In this document: positions 1-7,227 of the stretch, one piece after another
Numbering within the stretch: the first letter of the stretch is position 1
How the letters are laid out: each line of letters starts with the position of its first letter
Notes under the pieces: generated by a model
Told to the model about the DNA's origin: nothing
Seen by the model: only the letters and a program-made list of their open reading frames with translations
The model's database searches: none
Assembly: GCF_030285365.1 (NCBI RefSeq)
Contig: NZ_JASVDS010000002.1
Span: forward strand, 310,001-374,000
DNA from: Roseateles subflavus
GTDB lineage: Bacteria; Pseudomonadota; Gammaproteobacteria; Burkholderiales; Burkholderiaceae_C
DNA length: 64,000 nt
Direction of reading: 5' to 3'
Program-made: the position numbers and the translations under genes

Positions 1-1424
1 CGGCTCTGCGCGGGCGGGCCCCAGCGTTGCAGCACGGGCTGGCGCACGGCGGCGGGCAGGGCGTCGAACCAGCGCTGGTAGTCCGCCACCGGCAGGGCGG
101 CGGCCTGGCCGCTGCGCAGCAGCGCGTCGAGGTCGGCGCCGGGGTAGTAGGCCGCCAGCAGGCCCTGCAGCCCCTGGAGCCACTGGGCCTCTTCCCGCGG
201 CTCGACGGCATAGCCGGCGGCCTGCAGGCCCTGGCTCAGCTGCGCCAGGCTGCGCGGCACGTTGAGGAAGCTGGCGCCGAAGTTGCTGGCCCCGGCGGGG
301 TAGTTGTAGACGAAGAGGCTCAGGCGCTTGTCCGCCGCGGGCTGGTCCTGCAGGGCGATCAGGCGGCGCGCCTTGGCCGCCACGGCCTCGCCCTGGCGGG
401 AAATGAGCTGCGGCTCGGCGCCGCCCGCGGGATGGGCCACGACCAGCACGGGGTCGATCAGTCCGGCGCTCTCCGGTTGCGCCAGGTAAAAGGGGATGTC
501 GCTTTGCGCGAGGCCCGTGCTGCCGCTCTCCCATTGCGCGATGTCGCCCTGGCGGAAGGGCAGCGTGGCGAGCACGGGCCTGCCCCAGCGCTCGAACAGG
601 GTCTGCAGCGAGCCGGCCTTGGGCATCAGCGTGTGCGTGACCAGCACATCGTGCAGGGGCTGACCTTCAGGCGCCAGCAGGGCCTGCAGCTGGGTCTCGT
701 CCAGAGGGCTGGCGAAGGCCGCGAGCGCCTGCAGGCCCTGGGCCTCGAACTGGCGCAGCCAGGCGTCCAGCCAGGCCGTCTGGCCCTGGACGAAGTGGTA
801 GCGGTGCAGCAGGATCACGACCCGCTTGCGCGCGCCGCCTTGTGCGTGCAGGTCGGCCCAGCGGCGGGCGGCGTCGGCATCCGGCAGCAGGGCCGGGGCG
901 TCGGGGTGGTAGAAGCCGCGCAGGGGCAGGCGCTGGGCCAGGGGCAGGTCGAGCTTGCGGCCCTCGGCCTGGGCCTTCAGGACCTGGAGGGCGGCCTGCG
1001 TGTTGGCGCCGCCGCCGGCCTGCAGCAGCGCGCGCAGGCTGCGCTCGGTGGCGGGGGGCTCGCCGCCCGGGATCCACAGCGGCTGGCGCGAATCCAGGCC
1101 GGGCATCTCGGCCAGCACGCCGCGCAGGCGCGTCTCGGCCACGGCATGGGGCGCGTCGATCCACACCCAGCGCGCGGCCTGCACCAGGGCCTGCAGCTGG
1201 CGCTGGCGGGCCTGGCGGTCCTTCTCGGCCAGGGCCTCGGCCTGCAGCGGCACCTGCCAGCGCTGCAGGGTGAGGCCAGCCGCCTGGGCCTCACGCGCGA
1301 CCAGCGCTTCGCGGGCGGCCGGCGTGACGTCGGTGGAGATCCACAGCAGCTGGGCCTGGGCCAGGCGGGCGATGCTCAGCAGGCCCAGCAGCAGTGCGTG
1401 CCGCAGCAGGCGGTCAACGCGCAT
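1..1424 (-). CDS. cobN: CobN-like cobaltochelatase large subunit, exported form, partial (C-terminus outside window)
   Basis: Reading from 1424 to the window edge gives about 474 residues of the N-terminal part of a CobN-type chelatase; the motif VYNYPAGASNFGASFLNVP matches the family's conserved YNYPPG…GASYLNV region. CobN is the large subunit of the ATP-dependent chelatase that inserts cobalt into hydrogenobyrinate diamide in the cytoplasm. Here the protein begins MRVDRLLRHALLLGLLSIAR followed by LAQAQ, which looks like a cleavable signal peptide (basic start, hydrophobic core, AQA cleavage site). That is odd for a cytoplasmic enzyme and suggests an exported paralogue. The start overlaps the end of the ExbD-like gene by 11 bases, and it is the last visible gene of the B12 operon. 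No cobS, cobT or chlI/chlD partner is visible here. Family assignment is firm; export and function are inference. Confidence 0.85.
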   Translation of the reverse strand, partial: MRVDRLLRHALLLGLLSIARLAQAQLLWISTDVTPAAREALVAREAQAAGLTLQRWQVPLQAEALAEKDRQARQRQLQALVQAARWVWIDAPHAVAETRLRGVLAEMPGLDSRQPLWIPGGEPPATERSLRALLQAGGGANTQAALQVLKAQAEGRKLDLPLAQRLPLRGFYHPDAPALLPDADAARRWADLHAQGGARKRVVILLHRYHFVQGQTAWLDAWLRQFEAQGLQALAAFASPLDETQLQALLAPEGQPLHDVLVTHTLMPKAGSLQTLFERWGRPVLATLPFRQGDIAQWESGSTGLAQSDIPFYLAQPESAGLIDPVLVVAHPAGGAEPQLISRQGEAVAAKARRLIALQDQPAADKRLSLFVYNYPAGASNFGASFLNVPRSLAQLSQGLQAAGYAVEPREEAQWLQGLQGLLAAYYPGADLDALLRSGQAAALPVADYQRWFDALPAAVRQPVLQRWGPPAQS

Positions 1425-1743
1425 CGGGCGCACCTTCCTCCGGGACGTAGATGACGCTGCCATCCTTGAGCTTGTAGGCCACCCCGGCCTTTACGCCCTG
1501 GCCTTCGCTGCTGCCGCCGTTGCCGCGGTACTTGATCTCCTGGCCGTTCTTGCGCACCACGATCTCCATGTCCGGCTCGCCGGCGCGGCGGATCACGGTC
1601 TCGTCGGCCTGCGACTGCTGCTGCAGCGCCACGGCCGTCAGCAGGGCGACGACCAGGACGAGGAACACGTCCACGAGGTTGACGGCCGAGAGCATGGGGT
1701 CGTCGTCGTCCTCGGTGAGGATGTGCAGGCGATCTCCGCTCAT
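1414..1743 (-). CDS. DUF2149 protein, ExbD-like single-pass membrane protein
   Basis: 109 residues. After a short acidic cytoplasmic start (HILTEDDDDPMLSAVNLVDV) there is one transmembrane helix containing an Asp (NLVDVFLVLVVALLTAVAL), then a soluble domain of about 60 residues ending KDGSVIYVPEEG. The layout of short cytoplasmic tail, a helix with an acidic residue and a small periplasmic domain is that of ExbD/TolR, where the helix Asp is the proton-carrying residue. DUF2149 genes are known neighbours of cobN-like genes. It overlaps the upstream MotA/TolQ-like gene by 4 bases (ATGA) and the cobN-like gene by 11. This suggests a translationally coupled motor pair serving cobalt/B12 handling; function is inferred. 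Confidence 0.8.
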   Translation of the reverse strand: MSGDRLHILTEDDDDPMLSAVNLVDVFLVLVVALLTAVALQQQSQADETVIRRAGEPDMEIVVRKNGQEIKYRGNGGSSEGQGVKAGVAYKLKDGSVIYVPEEGAPDAR

Positions 1744-2198
1744 GCCCAACCCCGTTCCTTCTTGATGTCCAGCAGCTCCGCCAGCAGCCAGCGGCGGCGC
1801 ACGGAATAGACGACCAGCGCAAGGGCGGCGGCGGTCATGGCCAGCACGACGCCGGAGAAGGCCGAGCCGAACACGGCGAGGGCCTGGTGGCCCTGGCCGG
1901 CGGCGACCTGCTGCAGCGCGGGGCCCAGGGGCACCATGGTCGCGATCAGGCCCAGCAGCGGGCCCACGCGGCCCAGCAGCCGCGCAGGCTCCAGCTGGCG
2001 CACGACCTGCAGCTCGAGCTGCTCCAGGCCGCAGTCGGGCGTGGCCCGCAGCAGGCGGCGTCCCCGGCGGCGCAGCAGGGCGTCCATCAGCGTGGCGCCG
2101 GCCGACCACAGGGCATAGACGAAGCCCAGGGCAACGAGGATCAGCACCGGCCACAGCAGGGCCTGGGTGATCTGGGCAAATCCGGATTCGATCAGCAT
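1740..2198 (-). CDS. MotA/TolQ/ExbB proton channel family protein
   Basis: 152 residues with three predicted membrane helices: residues about 10–32 (ALLWPVLILVALGFVYALWS), about 75–100 (LLGRVGPLLGLIATMVPLGP) and about 112–138 (GSAFSGVVLAMTAAALALVV). The glycine-rich GPLLGLIATMVPLGPAL stretch matches the TolQ/ExbB/MotA channel signature. These proteins form pentamers around an ExbD/TolR dimer and convert proton motive force to mechanical work at the inner membrane. The 4-base overlap with the following ExbD-like gene fits a paired complex. It is shorter than ordinary ExbB (about 230 residues). The chosen ATG is the first that keeps the hydrophobic N-terminal helix intact. No tonB gene is visible in the window. 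Confidence 0.82.
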   Translation of the reverse strand: MLIESGFAQITQALLWPVLILVALGFVYALWSAGATLMDALLRRRGRRLLRATPDCGLEQLELQVVRQLEPARLLGRVGPLLGLIATMVPLGPALQQVAAGQGHQALAVFGSAFSGVVLAMTAAALALVVYSVRRRWLLAELLDIKKERGWA

Positions 2199-2215
2199 GG
2201 GACTCTGGCGCGGGG

Positions 2216-3517
2216 TCAGCCGCGCAGGAAGCGCGCCACGGCCGGCGCGTTGGAGGGGAAGTAGTGGTGTAGGTAGCTGGCCCGCAGCGAACCCGCCTGG
2301 TAGAGCGACTCGCAGGCCTTGCCGCCGTTGGGATTGCTGGCCCGCGCCATCGGCTGGAGCGGCGTCTCCAGCGTCGAGTAATGGAAGGTGTGGCCGCGCA
2401 GCGCACCCTCGGGCCAGTCGATCGCCTGCAGGCCCAGGGCCGAGAGCCGCGTCTGCATGCGGGCCGTGCCCGGCAGCAGGCCGGCCAGGGGCCAGGTCTT
2501 GCCCTCGGCGTCGATCAGCTGCTCCATCAGCACCAGCAGGCCGCCGCACTCGGCCAGCAGCGGCTTGCCCGCCGCATGGTGGCGGCGCAGGTCGGCGAAG
2601 AAGCTGGGGTGGGCGGCCAGGGTCTCGGCATGCAGCTCCGGATAGCCGCCGGGCAGCCAGAGCGCATCGCATGCGGGCAGCGGCTCGCCGGCCAGAGGCG
2701 AGAACAGGCGCAGCTCGGCGCCCAGCGAACGCAGGCAGTCGAGGTTCGCGGGGTAGATGAAGCTGAAGCAGGCGTCGCGGGCGACGGCAATGCGGCGGCC
2801 CGCCAGCGGCTGCCCTTCATCGACCCTCGCGGGCGCGTGGAAGTCCACCGGCGCCAGCGCGGCCGCCAGGCCCTGACCCAGCGCGCAGCCGGCCTCCCAG
2901 GCGTCCGCCCAGGCCTGCAGCTGGGCCTCGAGCCCCGGCAGCTCCAGGGCCTGGACCAGGCCGAGGTGGCGCTCCGGCAGGCTCAGCTCGGGCTGGCGGC
3001 GCACGGCGGCGACGAGCGGGAGGTCCGGCGGCAGGCCCTCGGCCACCATGCGGGCGTGGGCATCGCTGCCCACGCGATTGGCCACCACGCCCACCACGCG
3101 CACGTCGCTGCGGTAGCGCGCCAGTCCGGTGGCCAGCGCCGCGAAGGTCTGTGCCATGGCGGAGGCATCCAGCACTGCCAGCACCGGCAGGCCGAAGGCG
3201 GCCGCCAGATCGGCGCTGCTGGGCTTGCCGTCGTAGAGGCCCATCACGCCCTCGACGAGGATCAGGTCCGCTTCCGAGGCGGCCTGCGCGAGCAGCGTCT
3301 GGCAGTGCGCGAGGCCGCCCATGAACAGGTCGAGCTGGTAGACCGGCGCACCGCTGGCGCGTTCCAGGACCATGGGATCGAGGTAGTCCGGGCCGGTCTT
3401 GAAGACGCGCACCCGCTGGCCCTGGCGGCGCGCCTGGGCCGCGATGGCGGCGGTGAGGCTGGTCTTGCCCTGGCCGGAGGCCGGGGCGCTGATCATGAGG
3501 GCGGGGCAGCGGGGCAT
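2216..3517 (-). CDS. cobB: cobyrinate a,c-diamide synthase (CobB/CbiA)
   Basis: 433 residues, normal family length. The N-terminal half is an ATP-binding dethiobiotin-synthetase-like domain with P-loop APASGQGKTS near residue 11 and the FKTGPDYLDP motif near residue 40. The C-terminal half is a class I glutamine amidotransferase domain with WLPGGYPELHAE and the nucleophile region LLAECGGLLVL. The enzyme amidates the a and c side chains of (hydrogeno)cobyrinate with glutamine and ATP in the cytoplasm. It lies between the transporter genes and the ExbB/ExbD-like pair in the riboswitch-controlled operon. ATG at 3517 starts directly before the P-loop strand. Whether it acts in the aerobic or anaerobic branch cannot be told. 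Confidence 0.95.
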   Translation of the reverse strand: MPRCPALMISAPASGQGKTSLTAAIAAQARRQGQRVRVFKTGPDYLDPMVLERASGAPVYQLDLFMGGLAHCQTLLAQAASEADLILVEGVMGLYDGKPSSADLAAAFGLPVLAVLDASAMAQTFAALATGLARYRSDVRVVGVVANRVGSDAHARMVAEGLPPDLPLVAAVRRQPELSLPERHLGLVQALELPGLEAQLQAWADAWEAGCALGQGLAAALAPVDFHAPARVDEGQPLAGRRIAVARDACFSFIYPANLDCLRSLGAELRLFSPLAGEPLPACDALWLPGGYPELHAETLAAHPSFFADLRRHHAAGKPLLAECGGLLVLMEQLIDAEGKTWPLAGLLPGTARMQTRLSALGLQAIDWPEGALRGHTFHYSTLETPLQPMARASNPNGGKACESLYQAGSLRASYLHHYFPSNAPAVARFLRG

Positions 3518-3577
3518 GGGGGGCGGGGCGCGGGACGGGCGTGGACGGTCGTGGATGGGCGGCGGGAGTCGGCGGCC

Positions 3578-4426
3578 TCAGGCGGGCCGGCGCAGCGGCA
3601 GCACCGGGGCGAGGTCGCCGGCGTGGGTCGGGGGCGACGGCCGGGCGCCGAAGGGCAGGGCGATCCACTGGCCCTGCACCTGCAGGATCTGCAGCCGGTC
3701 GTCGAAGACCGCCTGCAGGGCGCGATGCGTGGCGGGGTCGCCCGGCGCGCCCTGGTGGTGGACCTGGCCGTCGGCCATCACCACCAGCTCGTCGGCCTGC
3801 AGCGCGACATTGAGCTCATGCAGCACGCTGATCACGGTGCGGTCCTGGGCGACGAGCTCGCGCACGCAGTCCAGCCAGTCGGCCTGGTGCGGCGGGTCCA
3901 GGTGGGCGAGGGGCTCGTCCATCAGCAGCACCTCGGCACGCACGGCCAGCGCGCGGGCCAGCAGCACGCGCTGCCGCTCGCCGCCAGAGAGGCGCTGCAG
4001 GCGGCGCTCGCGCCAGTCCCAGCATTGCGTGCGGCGCATGGCCTGGGCGACGGCCTCGTGGTCCTCCGCGGTCGGCGGCGCGAGCCAGGCCTGGTGCGGC
4101 AGCCGGCCGAGCATCACGACCTCGTAGGCGCTGAGGTCGTCGCCGCCGCTCTCGTTCTGGCCCAGCCAGGACAGCGCACGGGCGCGGGCCTTGGGCATCC
4201 AGTCGCCCAGGGGCTTGTCCATGAAGTCGATGCGGCCCTGGGCGGGCAGCAGCGCCGCCATCGCCCGCAGCAGCGTGGACTTGCCCGCACCGTTCGGGCC
4301 GACGATGGCCGTCCAGCGCGCGCGGGGCAGGGCGGTGTAGAGCGCCTTGAGCACGGGCTGGCCTTGCAGGCTCAGGCCCAGGAGATCGACCTCGAAGGCG
4401 GTGGGCAGATGCAGTCCTCGGCTCAT
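3578..4426 (-). CDS. btuD: ABC transporter ATPase for cobalamin/corrinoid import (BtuD-type)
   Basis: 282 residues. Walker A IVGPNGAGKSTLLRA, Q-loop near WLGQNESG, signature LSGGERQRVLLARALAV, Walker B VLLMDEPLAHLD and the switch histidine in VISVLHELN are all intact, so this is an active FepC/BtuD-type ATPase that energises the inner-membrane importer. The gene overlaps btuC by 4 bases (ATGA), and with btuC and btuF makes a complete BtuCDF set. A Fe-siderophore role is structurally possible, but the riboswitch, btuB, cobU and cobB context favours B12. The C-terminal 30 residues are a proline-rich tail beyond the usual fold. Confidence 0.92.
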   Translation of the reverse strand: MSRGLHLPTAFEVDLLGLSLQGQPVLKALYTALPRARWTAIVGPNGAGKSTLLRAMAALLPAQGRIDFMDKPLGDWMPKARARALSWLGQNESGGDDLSAYEVVMLGRLPHQAWLAPPTAEDHEAVAQAMRRTQCWDWRERRLQRLSGGERQRVLLARALAVRAEVLLMDEPLAHLDPPHQADWLDCVRELVAQDRTVISVLHELNVALQADELVVMADGQVHHQGAPGDPATHRALQAVFDDRLQILQVQGQWIALPFGARPSPPTHAGDLAPVLPLRRPA

Positions 4427-5415
4427 GCGCGTTTCTCCGACAGCGGCCCGCGGTGCATCAGCACCAGCAGGTAGGCGCCGCCCAGCAGCGAAGTGACCAC
4501 GCCCACGGGCAGCTCCTGAGGGGCGATGACCCAGCGGGCGACGATGTCGGCCGACAGCAGCAGGCAGCCGCCGGTCAGGGCGGACAGCATCAGCAGCCAG
4601 CCATGGGTGCACAGCACGCGGCTGCGCACCAGGTGGGGCGCGACGAGGCCCACGAAGGCGATGAGCCCCGCCTGCGCGACGGCCGCGCCCGTGGCCAGCG
4701 CCAGCACGGCGATCAGGAAGAGGCGGACCAGGGACAGGCGCACGCCCAGCGAGCGCGCGGTGGCCTCGCCGAGGGTCAGGGCGTCCAGGGCGCGGCTGGC
4801 GCCGACGGCTCCCAGCAGGCACAGCAGCAGCGCCGGGGCCAGCACCCAGACGGAGGCCCAGCTCAGGAAGCCGCTGGTGCCCAGCATGAAGGCCTGCATG
4901 GGGCGCATGATGTCCGGGGTCATCAGCGTCAGCAGCGAGGTCAGGGCGAAGAGGACCACGCCCACGATCACGCCGGCCAGCAGCAGGCGGATGGACTGCT
5001 CCACGCCATGCGCCAGGAGCAGGGTCAGGCTCACGCCGGCCAGCGCGCCGATGAAGGCCGTGCCCGTCAGGCCGATGCGCAGCATCAGCGCCACCGCCGC
5101 CGGGCTCACGCCGATCGCCACCAGCAGCACGGCCACGCCCAGCGAGGCGCCGGCAGAGGCGCCCAGCAGGTAGGGATCGGCCAGCGGATTGCGGAACAGG
5201 CCTTGCGCGATGGCACCGCCCAGGCCCAGCAGCGCCCCTGCGAGCAGGGAGCCGACCGAGCGGGGGAAGCGGATCTGCCACAGGATCTGCTCCTGCATCG
5301 CGTCCTGGGCGGCCAGGATGTTGAAGGAGAAGCCGGTGCTGCCCACGGCCACGCCGGCCAGGCACAGGCCGGTGGCGATCAGGAGCAGCAAGAGCAGCAG
5401 GGTCCAGGGTTTCAT
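4423..5415 (-). CDS. btuC: cobalamin ABC transporter permease (BtuC/FecCD family)
   Basis: 330 residues, the family's usual size, with about ten hydrophobic helices starting with MKPWTLLLLLLLIATGLCLA. Typical FecCD motifs are visible: RFPRSVGSLLAGALLGLGGA, RNPLADPYLLGASAGASLG, and GLIAFVGLVAPHLVR near residue 245, the coupling region that contacts the ATPase. It forms the dimeric channel that carries corrinoid into the cytoplasm. Its end overlaps the start of the ATPase gene by 4 bases and btuF lies 29 bases upstream, so the three are co-transcribed. Confidence 0.94.
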   Translation of the reverse strand: MKPWTLLLLLLLIATGLCLAGVAVGSTGFSFNILAAQDAMQEQILWQIRFPRSVGSLLAGALLGLGGAIAQGLFRNPLADPYLLGASAGASLGVAVLLVAIGVSPAAVALMLRIGLTGTAFIGALAGVSLTLLLAHGVEQSIRLLLAGVIVGVVLFALTSLLTLMTPDIMRPMQAFMLGTSGFLSWASVWVLAPALLLCLLGAVGASRALDALTLGEATARSLGVRLSLVRLFLIAVLALATGAAVAQAGLIAFVGLVAPHLVRSRVLCTHGWLLMLSALTGGCLLLSADIVARWVIAPQELPVGVVTSLLGGAYLLVLMHRGPLSEKRA

Positions 5416-5444
5416 GAGGGGCTCATTCCGTGAGCGAGTGCGCT

Positions 5445-6389
5445 TCAGCGCATGCCGCCGGGCGGCGCGTTGAACGGTGTGGTGGGCAGCGGCACCGGGC
5501 CGGCGACGGCCTGGCGCAGGCAGCGGGCCATCAGCGCGGCGGCCTCGGCCATGCGGGGGCCGGGGCGCACCAGCACGTCGGACTCGTCTGGCGTCCAGAC
5601 GCAGATGCGCTGGTTGCGCACGGCCTGGATGCCGTTCCAGCCGGGCCGTTGCGGCAGGCCCGGGGCGCTGCGCTGGCCGACCATGATCACCTGGGGATTG
5701 GCGCGCACCACGTACTCGGGGTTCACCTTGGGGAAGGGGCCCAGCTCCGCCGGGATGATGTTCTTCGCGCCGAGCCGTGTGAGGGTCTCGCCGATGAAGG
5801 AGCTGGTGCCGGCGCCGTAGGGCGCGCTGTCCACCTCGTAGTAGACGTTCAGCTGCCGCGCCGCCGGGGGCAGACTCGCGGCGGCCTCGCGGATGGCCTC
5901 ATCGATGTGCTGCCAGACCTGGGTGCCGGCCTGCGGCTTGCCCAGCACCTGCGCCACCTTGCCCAGCACGCGCTGCACGTCCGCATGCGTCTTGGGTTCG
6001 AGGGCGATCACGCGGAGGCCCAGCGCTTCCAGGCGGTCGGTCAGGCGCGAGGAGATGGCCACCATCACCACGTCGGGCCGCAGGGCCACGATGCTTTCGA
6101 TGCTGGTGTCGTCCATGCCGCCCAGCTTGGGCAGCGACTGGATGGAGGCCGGGAAGTTGGAGTAGCGGTCCACGCCCACCAGCCGCGCGCACTCGCCGAG
6201 GGCGCAGATGGATTCCGTCAGCGAGGGCAGCAGGCTCACGATGCGCCGCGGCACGTCCGGCAGCGTCACGCTCTGGCCGCGGTCGTCCTTCAGCTGCACC
6301 GGTGCAGCGCCAGCCACCTGCCAGCAGAAGACCGCCAGCAGCGACAGCAGCCTGGCGAGGAATCGGGTCTTGCCCATCGACGTGCTCAT
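5445..6389 (-). CDS. btuF: periplasmic cobalamin-binding protein (BtuF-type)
   Basis: 314 residues from ATG 6389, chosen because AAGGA sits 7 bases ahead; the upstream in-frame ATG at 6395 has it only 1 base away. The protein starts with a signal peptide ending near VAGAAP, followed by a class III binding-protein fold: PRRIVSLLPSLTESICALG, LVGVDRYSNFP, SIESIVALRPDVVMV, then a long helix linker and the second lobe. It captures corrinoid in the periplasm and hands it to BtuC. It sits just upstream of btuC/btuD-like genes and 228 bases downstream of cobU, separated by a GC-rich hairpin region. Confidence 0.92.
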   Translation of the reverse strand: MSTSMGKTRFLARLLSLLAVFCWQVAGAAPVQLKDDRGQSVTLPDVPRRIVSLLPSLTESICALGECARLVGVDRYSNFPASIQSLPKLGGMDDTSIESIVALRPDVVMVAISSRLTDRLEALGLRVIALEPKTHADVQRVLGKVAQVLGKPQAGTQVWQHIDEAIREAAASLPPAARQLNVYYEVDSAPYGAGTSSFIGETLTRLGAKNIIPAELGPFPKVNPEYVVRANPQVIMVGQRSAPGLPQRPGWNGIQAVRNQRICVWTPDESDVLVRPGPRMAEAAALMARCLRQAVAGPVPLPTTPFNAPPGGMR

Positions 6390-6617
6390 CTCCATGTCCT
6401 TTTCTCTCACCCCACCCACGACACCCACCCCCCCACCACCCCCTGCTGCGGCTGGCGGCTCAAAGCCACCAGCCGCAGCCCCGAGTGGGGGGGCAAGGGG
6501 CGCCAGCCCCCAGGGGCCGGCGCCGGGCCGCCCCAAGCCGGCCCGTCTGGCATGGCCGGCGGCTCACGGCCGCAGGCCATGCCGTCCCCTCGGGGGACCG
6601 CCCGGGCCTGCCGGCGT
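6390..6617 (-). repeat. intergenic cluster of GC-rich inverted repeats between cobU and btuF
   Basis: The 228 bases contain at least two strong dyads. One is near 6449–6482, with arms GCTGCGGCTGG and CCAGCCGCAGC around a short CAAA-containing loop. The other is near 6550–6590, with arms GGCATGGCC and GGCCATGCC. The rest is G/C runs (GGGGGGGCAAGGGG, GCCCCCAGGGGCC). No T-run follows the hairpins in the reading direction of the operon and there is no B12-box. It may be an extragenic palindromic repeat element or an RNA-stability/attenuation element. No coding sequence is seen. Confidence 0.6.
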
Positions 6618-7190
6618 TCAGCCCGGCAGCCCCGGGCGAGGGGTCAAAACATCCTTTGTCCAGGCCTGCCCCGCCACCATCAAGGTCAGTTGCGCGCAGC
6701 GGCTCGCCACCGCCTGGTTCAGTCGGCCCAGTTCGTCGGCATATTCGCGCACCTCGCGGCCCAGGGGCATGACGCCCCAGCCCACCTCGTTGGACACGAA
6801 GACCACGGGCGAGGGCAGCGTGGGCAGCACGGCCATCAGCGCGTCGAAGGCGGCGTGCCAGGCCTCGCGCCGGGGCTGGCCGTCCATGGGCATCAGCCAG
6901 TTGGTGAGCCACAGGGTGAGGCAGTCCACGATCAGCAGGCGCCCCGGGGCCGCGGCCGCCTGCAGCGCCTCGGCGAGCTGCAGTGGCGCCTCCACGGTGA
7001 CGAAGCCCGCCGGGCGATCGGCCTGGTGACGGGCGATGCGCGCGCGCATCTCGTCGTCATGGGCCTCGGCCGTGGCGATGACACAGACGCCATGCCCCGG
7101 CTCGCGCGCCCAGTCGAGCGCCAGGCGCTCGGCATGGCGCGACTTGCCGCTGCGCTGGCCGCCGACGATCAGGTGGTGAGGGCTGCTCAT
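6618..7190 (-). CDS. cobU: adenosylcobinamide kinase / adenosylcobinamide-phosphate guanylyltransferase
   Basis: 190 residues, the usual CobU/CobP size. P-loop LIVGGQRSGKSRHAERLAL is at the N-terminus, the conserved IATAEAHDDEMRARIARHQ follows (containing the histidine that becomes guanylylated), then LLIVDCLTLWLTNWL and FVSNEVGWGVMP. The enzyme phosphorylates adenosylcobinamide and transfers GMP to it in nucleotide-loop assembly, which also lets the cell salvage imported cobinamide. It follows btuB by 37 bases in the same operon, consistent with an uptake-plus-salvage unit. Confidence 0.95.
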   Translation of the reverse strand: MSSPHHLIVGGQRSGKSRHAERLALDWAREPGHGVCVIATAEAHDDEMRARIARHQADRPAGFVTVEAPLQLAEALQAAAAPGRLLIVDCLTLWLTNWLMPMDGQPRREAWHAAFDALMAVLPTLPSPVVFVSNEVGWGVMPLGREVREYADELGRLNQAVASRCAQLTLMVAGQAWTKDVLTPRPGLPG

Positions 7191-7227
7191 GCCGCGTCTC
7201 CTGGGCGCTTGCGAAGCCGTGCGTGGC

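Noticed and set aside
2381-4474. 697-codon plus-strand frame over cobB and the BtuD-type gene
   Set aside because: Antisense shadow of two genes with all catalytic motifs on the minus strand.
6390-6617. A second B12 riboswitch before btuF
   Set aside because: The hairpins lack the B12-box and the GCAACGGTAA core.
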